NCBI GenBank assembly: GCA_013397455.1
Contig: VYZB01000280.1
Location: 804,935 to 868,934, forward strand
DNA length: 64,000 nucleotides
Source: Crotophaga sulcirostris
Lineage: Eukaryota; Chordata; Aves; Cuculiformes; Crotophagidae
Direction: 5' to 3'
Shown: positions 55,784-64,000 of the stretch, piece by piece
Numbering within the stretch: the stretch's first letter is position 1
Layout of the letters: the number at the start of each line of letters is the position of its first letter
Program-made: the position numbers and the translations under genes
Notes under the pieces: generated by a model
The model's database searches: none
What the model saw: the letters and a program-made list of their open reading frames with translations, nothing else
What the model was told of the DNA's origin: nothing

Positions 55784-58700
55784 ACCAAATTACGTGCTAC
55801 TGGATGCTTTGGACTCTGTCCACTGGCAGTGACTTAGGTGAGATAAGGCAGAGCAAAATGAGTGTCAGAAATGATGTGGGGAGGCCTCTTCTGACTTTCA
55901 TTGCCTTCCTGACAAGAGCACTTGAGGCCCCCTGCCACTGCCTGGCTTTTAATTCTCAGATCTAAGCCGTCTGCCTGCTATTGAGCCAGTCCTCTGGGAT
56001 GCTCTTCACCAGAATGCCCATCCTGTGGCCCTCTGAATTAGCACTGGGGCAGATGCAGGCCTGAGGGTGGAGTTCCTCCTGATAATCCCAGGGAATTGCA
56101 ATTAGCAGAAGGCTAAGTGCTTGGTGTGCTCACTCTGTGTTTTTCTGTAGACAGGCTTTCATCCAGCATGGGATGAGTGACATCATACTCTCCAAATGGC
56201 CCCATTTGTTGCCCTTGGTGTGAATGATGTTTGCCCCTAAACCATTTGCAAAAAGAAAATAAGGGTGGAATTCCCTTGGCTCATTCCCTGGGATCTGTGT
56301 GTTGCCTGACACCGTGCTATTCATTATGCTGGGTCTCCTCTAGAACACGCAGTGGAGATGGGACCAACTGGGTCTGGGGTGTAGAAAGGGGCAGATGTCC
56401 CCGGATGGCTGGAGCTTGGCTTTAATCTCAGTCTGCTGTAGGTGGTCTGCTTTGCTCTAAGAAGCACGACCGGGGCCCTGTTCCTCCTTTGTGCAAAACT
56501 GCAGCACCAGGTTTGACTTAGTGAGATGCCCCCACCAACATCCTTCCCGTTCAAGGAGTGGTCTTTGAGCATAAACCACGATCCATGTGTGATACCTTGT
56601 TTTATTATTGTGGGTGGTGCAGTCCCATTCCCTGAGCCCAACCAGAGTCCCTCTAGTTCCTGAGTAAACTGTCCTCTTAGGAAAACCTTGCTTTATTTGG
56701 TTAAAAGCATCACCTTTTCAGCAAAACTGCAGTTCTTGAACACTGCTCATAATGCTTCTGCGCTCAAGGTGACAGCTGGAAATCAAAAGCATCTTCTTCC
56801 CACAAGTGAGCTGCTTCAGTCTCTGTTACAGATCTTCGTGCTTGTGCTTTGTGCAAATGGGTTCTTGAACTTCTTTTTCTCTGCATTGCTTTTGTAATCT
56901 AAGCTGTTTGGAAGCCAGGATCCTCCAAGAGCTAAAGCTTTCTACTGGATTCTCCTCCTGGCATAGAGTTACTTTGGATGAAGAGGCATTAAGGACACCA
57001 ATGGTACTAGCTCATGCTTTGTCCTTTTAAGAAGTTCTTTAGCAAAAACCAGTATGTGTTTATTATAGCAGGTGGCAGCTTCTGTTCAAGTGTGTGTGAC
57101 AATGGCCGTGGTTATGTCAGTGAGTGTCTATGTGCAGCTCTTTGCTATTGCTTCACCGACCACGCGTCTTTGCTTTGAGGCAGTGCAGGAGGAATAGGTG
57201 AGACAATCATCACGCTGAAAACCTTGGCTGTCAGGTTGCTCAGCACAGCGTAGAGGTACCCAAGCTCAGGTGCCGCTTTACACGTGTTGGCGTTGAGCTC
57301 TCCTGGAGAGAGAGCTAACCCGTGGAGAGTTGCAGCTGGTTTGGGTACATCTACAGTGCAGAAGAACCCAAAGTTGTGGCCAGTGCCTGGCTGTTCAGGG
57401 ACCTATGGGTAATGAATTGGAGCATCTCAGATCCAGTGCCTGTGGAGACACGTTTGCATAAATAGGGTTGTGAAACATAAAAACTGAACTCACTTTTTGG
57501 AAATCCGCTTCCTGCTGAAGGCTGAGATGTTTTGGCAGGGTAGTGATGGGAAATGGCTGCTTATGCTGGACCTGTTTCATTGAGAGCAAACCTCAGTCTG
57601 TCACCTTCCACTTGCTCTGCAGTTTTTTTGGCTGTAACGGTCCCAGGGCTGGTTTCCTGCAGGGCCTGGGTTCAACGCGGGGGCTCTCAGTGCTAATACA
57701 TACCAGCAGAATTACTTGGGATGCAAAAGAAAGGCATTTTAACTCTCAGCCACCTCAATCCAATGTAAATTAGCACTCCAGTCCAAGCCACAGAGAGCTC
57801 AGAAATAGGTCCAAATCTCCCAAAGGCGTTGGTTGCTTGGCTTGGACACATCTTTAAATGACAGTGATGAAGACCATCACTCCACAATACCCTCTTGGTG
57901 AACCTTTCACACTGATTTTAAAGAGGAGATATCACATCGAGAAGTATCTTTTTATTAATTAACTGTTCTTAATTAAATCCTTAACTTGCTTGCTTGCTCC
58001 TGATGAATTTTCACGATTCTTCACTTGCTGCTAAAGATCTTTCTCTTGTACTAACCTGCTGGCTCAGGCACTGATGCCATATGTTTCATGGTGATCTTGC
58101 CAGCATCTCCATGGTGATAGAGGTATAAGGAGTAACTGAACCAGATACCAGCACAGAATGACAAAAATGTTGAATTCAGTCAGCCACAGCTCATATCTCA
58201 AAGTTTAGTTTTCAGGAACCTGATTTTTTATCTCTGATTAATTTTCTTGATAGTTCTCCTCCACCAGCACTTGGTGATGTGGCTGTAAGAGGTTGGGTTA
58301 TTTTTTCCAGAAGGCCAGGGAGAGAGCGAGTAAGGGGGTAGAACTGAATTTCATTTCATAAAGAAAACACAACTTAAGTAATTTTCACTTCAATAGATGA
58401 AGCTGCTTCTGGCAGCATCTGCTGACCAGTGCAACGACTTGTAACTCAGATCAACAACTGGAGGTGTCTGCTGCCCTAGGGGAGCTGGCCATGTTCAGCT
58501 GTGTTTTGTATGGAAAAGGAGAGACTGCATCCCCATGAAAGACCTCCTTGCTGCTTGTTTTCCTCAAATGTAGAATGAGATGGGTCACAGAGGGGGAGGG
58601 GAGCAACAGAGACTTCACAGAAAGTTTCTCATCATTCCCAGTACTGGATGTGGTATTTTTCTGTTGTTTCTCTGTTCACTTATTGGGGCCTGTGATCAGT

Positions 58701-58871
58701 CATGCCTGTTAGGACTCTTCAGGGGAGACAAACCCTTCCCGCAAAGGACACATAGCTACAATGACCATGAGTTTGCTTTCCTAAACAGTAGCGATAGTTA
58801 AACAAGGTACCACGTGAATCCATTTCATATGAAAGTATTCTGCAGATATAGCTGAGCAGTTGTGTCAGTGG

Positions 58872-58930
58872 AATCACAGAATCATTTAGGTTGGAAAAGA
58901 GCTTTAAGATCATCGAGTCCAAGCATGGAG
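58872..58930 (-). mobile_element. CR1 tail fragment, minus strand
   Basis: AATCACAGAATCATTTAGGT then TGGAAAAGAGCTTTAAGATC and ATCGAGTCCAAGCAT match the inverted CR1 3' terminus. Only about 60 bp are recognisable. Confidence 0.85.
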
Positions 58931-59265
58931 CTGTGGCTGCATATTTCCGCAAGTGATGGCTGTGCTGAAGTAGTCTGTTGGTCCTCGAACTAAAACCCCT
59001 TTCAGTTATTGCTCTTCTTAGTGTGTTTTTAAGTATTTAGAGTCCCAGGCAGTTGATTGGTTTGGGTGTTCATGGGACAGCATCCCACAGGGATTGCTAA
59101 ACAGTAAGGCAGGGGCGTGCGGGAACTGGCAGCCAGGCACTTCCTTACCCATTGGGTTCCTCTTATGAGAAACCTTCTTCCCAACTGCAAGGGGAACCAG
59201 CCCTGCTCAGCCCTGCAAAATGCTCCTGGCCAAAAATGGGGGGGATTTAAGTCATACTAGTTGGA

Positions 59266-59289
59266 TTTTTTTTTTTTTAAAAAAAAAAA
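59266..59289. repeat. T13/A11 palindrome
   Basis: Thirteen Ts at 59266–59278 run directly into eleven As at 59279–59289, a self-complementary block with no spacer. A similar block lies at 60959–60977. Confidence 0.95.
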
Positions 59290-59844
59290 CTTCCTGCAGT
59301 AGTTGCAGGGTTTCTAGCTCAGACACCTTGTTCTCGTAAACACGCTTTTGTTTTTAACGGCACCCTCTGGATACTGACTTCAAAGGGACTCTGTCGCTGC
59401 TGAACAAACTTTAAAGACCCTTCAATTGGAAATGGAAACTCCTAAGAAATGGATTTGTTGTTCTCTGAGCACTCTCCCTGTGGGCAGCTCAGGCAGGGCA
59501 ATAAATTGGGCTCCTCCATGGGCTCCTCTGCTGTAGGTCTGCCCTGAGTGCGCAGCCCTCAAGAGGCAGCGGTGTTGCAGCACAAGCTCTTCCTCATGTC
59601 TGCAACTTCCCAGCCATGGAGAGATGTTTGCAGTGGCAGAGTCCTGGTCCAGCTGTGGGAAATCACAGGGAAGGCTTCTGCTTAGTCTGGGAAGGTACCC
59701 ATGCCTTCAGCCAAGGCTGCAGTGTTCTCCAGCTTTAATAAAAAAATAAAAAACAAAACATAAAAAAGAAGAAGGAAACAGCCCAATGGTGTCATTATGC
59801 AACACTGGCTGTTTGGGGCTATTCTTGTGGGACACCAGCTTTTC

Positions 59845-60245
59845 CATCAACCGGTTGCGCAACTCCGTTTCTAATGGCATTAACGGGGACAGCGGCGTTG
59901 GCCGTTGTGCAAGGGCTGGAACAAAGCTTCCTACTGGAGCCTGAGAAAGGGCAACCCAGGGATGAGACGGCTCCGGTTCCCCTGGGGCTCCTGCTGAGGT
60001 CTGCTGGTCGGCGCCACAACCTCGGCAGAGCCCCATGGACTGAATCACAGCCTTGTGCCGGCCCTGGGAGCCCCGTGAGCATCCGTGGCCGCGGGAAGGG
60101 CCGGCGCGGCTCGAGCCAGCGGCACTTGGCTGCCGACCAGGGAGCGCGGCAGCCGGTTCCCTGCGGCGATGGGAATCTGCTCCTGTGCCTCTGCTGGGAA
60201 ACCTGCCTGAACCAGGGCATCCCATGAGACCTCGGCACTGAGCGA
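59845..60245. promoter_or_regulatory. Isolated CpG island downstream of SLC7A5
   Basis: About 400 bp of GC-rich DNA with roughly thirty CpGs by my count, in otherwise CpG-poor sequence about 4.7 kb after the SLC7A5 stop. Long ORFs on both strands here follow from base composition. No known first exon was recognised. It could be the promoter of a non-coding RNA or an enhancer. Confidence 0.6.
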
Positions 60246-60958
60246 TGCTCCAGGGGCTTCTCGAGGAATTGCAGCCAGCCAGCCTTACACTGGTTTTGCC
60301 TGTACTTTAGACATTTCTTCCCAGTTGACACAGTCGAAACTGGAACTAGCAGCTGGGGTGGGGTGCCTGGGATGCTGCTGGGCTTGGTGGAACCAGTAGC
60401 ACCCAGTTTGGTGCGGATGCGCTCTCCCGTGAGATGTAGAAGTAGGAAATGTGGCTTGGGTTAGGTTGTCCCTTAGGAACCAATGTCCAGAGAATTATTT
60501 CTTTGCTTTTAGCTCCCTGTTCCTTGCGTGAGAAAGGGTGTTGCTTCCTCCAGCTGTTGAAGTGTTAATCAGAAAAAAAAATATTTTTTTAAATATTGAA
60601 TTAATTTTTAAATGGCCTAAAAGAGACTTTATATCTACACCTAAATTATTCCCACTGGGTGACCTTCATCTCGGCGCAGGGGCTCTGCAAGCACTCAGGT
60701 GCTCTCCTGCATCCCAACACTTTGGGGTCTGGCTGTGTCTCCTGCGCTGGGATGAATTTCACACACAGGGAAAAAATCTTTAGTTGTTCAGAGGACAGTG
60801 TGAGGTCTGTGTCCCACCTAAATCCTTGCAAAGGGAGACTTTTAAGTGGTAACCAAACCTTGCGCTGGGCCAGAGAACAAAAGGAAGGTGAAATTCATTT
60901 CTGATGAATAATCTGACTTTTCAGAGACACCTTTCTTCTAATGTTTGTATTTTTGTTG

Positions 60959-60977
60959 TTTTTTTTTTAAAAAAAAA
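60959..60977. repeat. T10/A9 palindrome
   Basis: Ten Ts run directly into nine As with no spacer, followed five bases later by AATAAA (60983–60988). It is a second instance of the pattern at 59266–59289. Confidence 0.95.
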
Positions 60978-62429
60978 CACAGAATAAAAGAGGATCTTAA
61001 AATACAGAAGAAAATCTAGATCCAATTTACAATTTTGTTATATTTGGTTGCTTTAAAAATACTAATTTAAATGTTACTGTAGATGACATTCTATTTATTT
61101 TAAGGGGTAAATATCTTTTAGTCTTAATACTTCTACAGTAAGCGCTGTCTATTTACAATGTTTGTGTTCCTGTCAACACAACAATTCCACGTCTGACCGG
61201 GTGCTGGTCAGCCAGTAGTAACTTAATCAAATTGCCTTGTAAAACCAAGATGTCTCCTGCAATGTATTTTTTTTAGTATCTCTTGATTCTTTTATGTCTG
61301 TGGTTAACAAATCTGTTAAATGTTTGGGTTGTTCTTTGTTTTGAGTTGTTTTGTTTTGGGTTTTTTTAACAAAGAAAGCTGAATTACAACTCTTTTTGTT
61401 GGTCTTTGATTCTAAAACTCTTTATGTTGTCAAAGGTTGCCTCATTTAACCCACATCCACCAGCACCTGAGCTCTTGAGTTACCTCTTGCAGACAGGTCT
61501 AGGAGCATAGCCTGGCAATGACAGCATCCATTCTTCTGTCACCATCCTCCTTTCTTGAATCCTAGTTACCGTTTCTGGGTTTGCATGTGCTAAAACTAAA
61601 GGCATGGGAAAATGGGTGAGCTTTGGGAAGGAGGCAGGAGCAGAAGACTTGATGTCCCAGTTCCCAGGATATGTCTGCATGGTTATATGATGCTGCTCAT
61701 GCTGCTTGTAGAAGCTTGCAGCCAAAAAAAAAAAAAGGTGTTAATAGCTGGAAGGTATCAAACTTGATGTGGGGAAAGTGGTCCTCTACTGCAGTCCCTA
61801 TTCCCTGTGTCCATGCTGACAAGGTGCTCTGTCTGCTGGGGCCCTGGCCAGAGGGAGGGGGCTGCTCAGAGAAATGGGAGGTGTGAGGGTGGCCTGAAGA
61901 TCTGCACTTTTCAGTGTGCAGATGGCAGAGCTCAGAGGTTTTCCTTCCCAAAGGAGAGGATGGTGTTCAGGCTGTTCTGTTGACTCGCATGCGCATACAC
62001 ACCTTGAGGAGGAAAACTTAGAGTGAAATGCTAAAGGAGCTTAGGAAGGCTGCAAAGGAAGCCCAGTAGTAAAGTGAGACTTCAGTGATGCTTCCATAGG
62101 CTGAACAGATGTTATACAGAAATTTTATACTGAATTTTAGGTGCTACAGTCGAATAATGAGAGAATTCACAAAAAAAAAAAGGGTAATTGATTCACTCTC
62201 CAGCAGCATGGCTGTTGCAAAAAACAACACTGGAAGAGAGAATGCGATGTTGCATGTCCAAGCCCAACAACCTGGTAAAACCAAAGTAACATTTAACTTT
62301 ATGTAAAGGAAGACGTTAAAGGTGCAGAAATGAGGATGCAGTTCCAAGGATAATGCGTGTGACAAAGGGCACAGAGGCTCTTCTGCTGTGGCATTGAAGA
62401 CTCTTAGTGGAGGAATTAGAGTAATCTAA

Positions 62430-62625
62430 TAAAAACATCTGGAAAAGCCAGCGTGGCTGAACAGCAACGTAGCCATGAGTGATTTAAAAGAGACCATTCG
62501 AATAGTGGCAGTTGTGCCCAAAGAAGGAAAACAGAAGAGAGAATAAACTCTGGCAAATGACATATAAAACCTTACTAAGACCAGTCAACAGCACATTCAC
62601 AAGTGGGATGCTGACGGCACAAGGA
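62430..62625 (+). mobile_element. Ancient CR1-family ORF2 fragment
   Basis: GAAAAGCCAGCGTGGCTGAA then CAGCAACGTAGCC, and further on AATAAACTCTGGCAAATGAC, resemble the endonuclease–reverse transcriptase linker of sauropsid CR1 ORF2 (a KPAWLNS motif, then KLWQ about 100 bp later). The coding frame is broken by stops, so the copy is inactive. Boundaries are approximate. It was identified from memory of the family, without an alignment. Confidence 0.5.
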
Positions 62626-64000
62626 GAAGGGCTGCAGGAAGCTGCCAGAGACACAGTGGGCCCTGTGCTGTGCAGACAGATAAGGCACAGAAACAAAATG
62701 AGTTATTTACCTCCCTGTTTGCTACAGGCTTGCTTGGAGAAGTTCCCATGCTGGAGCCTTTCTTCACAGGGAGCAAGCCCAGGGAATTGCTGCCAGATAA
62801 AGCATCGTGTTTTGGAGCAAAGCTTCAGCTGTGGGATTGAGGCCTTCAAGAGGTGCAAAGGGTCCCAGATCAGATTAAGTGCTACCAGTGTGCAACCCAC
62901 TGCACAACACGGCAGAGATGTCTGTGGTATGGGAGGTGGCAAATGGGATGCTGGTACAGGTAGAAGGTCCAGGAGTAGCCCAGACTGGTTGTAAGAAGCT
63001 GTTGTAAAGGATACAGTGAGCAGAGAGACACAGAAGAGCATCCTAGGGAGAAACACACAGCTTTTGTAAGGAGAGGTCAGTCCCCAGCAGACCACCAAGT
63101 TTCCAGTGCCTTGTATCCTTGGGCTTTCAGCAGGCCCAGGTCTCACTGAGCATCCCATGATGTTCAAAAGAAGGATTTAATTTCAGTGATAATTGTTTGG
63201 GAGACTGAAAATATTGGCAAAATTAGTTAATAGGGGGGAGAGGTGGTCTGCAGAGCTTGCATGTGGGTGTTTTCGTGCTTCAGGCCAGTTCAGCACACAC
63301 AACCTGGGAGAATAGATGGATGGGGGGTGGCAAAGTCTCCTGGAGAACAAGCATTTTTCAGGCTCACCAAATATAAAATTGATTGTAATGAGGGATCCCC
63401 TGGCAGGGCAATAAAACTGCAGATGATAAGAGTGTAAGGAAGTAAGAATGAAGAAGAACAATTCCAATGAGTCTGTGTAGTGTTGCTCCATGTTCCTGTC
63501 CTGAGCACTGAGCTGGTTTGGTCACCCCACCGGGTCCTGGGGCTGCAGGAGCAGGAGAGGACTCGGACTCATTGTTGCACAAGCACTGGGCAAGCACTCA
63601 GGCAGATGGCTTGAAATAAAGGCAGGAAGTGTTTTTTTTGCACACAGCAGCATTAATAATGCACTCAGTGTCAGGGGATGTTGTTGAGGCAACTTTTATG
63701 TGTGCATTAAAGTTCAAAAAGAGCTCAGATAAAAGGGCTTGTTATTAACGGCAGCCTCTGCCTCAAGGAGCTCTGCCTTGGTGAGTCTGAGGCTGGAGGA
63801 CAAACCTGGGAAGGGATCAGACCTCAGGTTTCACATGAATTTTCTCTGAAAAATCATTGCTGATGGTGCTGGAGATGTGGTCCTTTGGCCATGTGTTGGC
63901 TCTTGGCTTGCACTGAGTTGTCCTTTCCTTTGGTGCCACTGTGGCAGCCATGCCTTCATCTCTGGAGGATGAACGCTGATGAATCAGTGGTGGCAGGAGA

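Larger units (their letters stand above)
55199..59770 (+). other. SLC7A5: Probable SLC7A5 3' UTR and downstream flank
   Basis: No coding frame is convincing after the stop. Candidate poly(A) signals are ATTAAA at 57972–57977 (about 2.8 kb 3' UTR), AATAAA at 59500–59505, and a double AATAAA at 59737–59742 and 59745–59750 (about 4.5 kb). The stretch includes TG and CA microsatellites (55514–55536 and 55763–55783), a minus CR1 tail at 58872–58930 and a T13/A11 palindrome at 59266–59289. Which site is used cannot be decided by eye. Confidence 0.4.
59771..64000. other. Intergenic DNA after SLC7A5
   Basis: It holds the CpG island at 59845–60245, an AT-rich block at 60550–61440 with a T10/A9 palindrome and an AATAAA at 60983–60988, and an old CR1 ORF2 fragment near 62430–62625. 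The rest is unique sequence without a recognised gene. KLHDC4, expected next from human synteny, was not seen. Confidence 0.65.

Noticed and set aside
59707..60331. 170–172-codon minus-strand ORFs near 60 kb
   Set aside because: They coincide with a CpG island, have low-complexity Arg/Pro/Ser-rich composition and no recognisable domain.
62512..63167. Overlapping plus (160 aa) and minus (154 aa) ORFs
   Set aside because: They overlap each other, have no domain, and the plus one begins inside a decayed CR1 ORF2 fragment.
1..64000. CRISPR arrays, bacterial operons, tRNA or rRNA genes, intact retroviral genes
   Set aside because: None was seen; the window is vertebrate gene and intron sequence, and dinucleotide runs are simple microsatellites.
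60250..64000. 5' exons of KLHDC4 (expected next gene by synteny)
   Set aside because: No Kelch-type coding or Lys-rich N-terminal exon was recognised; the gene probably lies beyond the window.

Overview
The window is vertebrate nuclear DNA, almost certainly from a bird. The clearest lineage signal is a set of CR1 retroposon 3' ends of the avian type, which lack a poly(A) tail and end near a repeated ATTCTATGATTCTA motif. There are no bacterial-style gene arrays. The two genes present are spliced with canonical GT-AG introns. The layout matches the amniote CA5A–SLC7A5 neighbourhood (human 16q24.2, where both genes are transcribed in the same direction with CA5A first).

Region 1 (1–about 15.6 kb, + strand): the 3' part of a mitochondrial carbonic anhydrase V gene, best called CA5A by synteny. 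Six exons (numbered 2–7) at 1189–11049 encode 269 complete residues of the catalytic domain in one uninterrupted reading frame. Exon 1, which should carry the start codon and mitochondrial targeting peptide, was not found and probably lies upstream. The stop is followed by about 4.6 kb of repeat-poor, T-rich DNA ending in a good AATAAA signal at 15622, plausibly a long 3' UTR. Intron 2 carries a decayed coding-like tract on the minus strand.

Region 2 (about 15.6–19.8 kb): the intergenic spacer. It holds CR1 tails and a diverged direct duplication of about 150 bp just upstream of the next promoter.

Region 3 (about 19.74–55.2 kb, + strand): a complete SLC7A5 (LAT1) gene. It has a CpG-island promoter with CCAAT boxes, a G-run tract and a polypyrimidine tract, then ten coding exons (19983–55198) encoding 525 residues. 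Introns 1 (14.5 kb) and 2 (12.2 kb) are large; introns 3–9 are compact. CR1 copies sit very close to SLC7A5 exons 1 and 2 and to CA5A exon 7.

Region 4 (55.2–64 kb): probable SLC7A5 3' UTR followed by intergenic DNA. It holds an isolated CpG island near 60 kb, T-run/A-run palindromes and an old CR1 ORF2 fragment near 62.5 kb. No further protein-coding gene was recognised; the next gene expected from human synteny, KLHDC4, was not seen.

The two genes do not form a pathway. CA5A hydrates CO2 in the mitochondrial matrix to supply bicarbonate. SLC7A5 exchanges large neutral amino acids at the plasma membrane as a heterodimer with SLC3A2. I did not find a convincing new biological system. The most interesting items are the antisense coding-like relic, the duplication beside the SLC7A5 promoter, the exon-hugging CR1 copies and the isolated CpG island.
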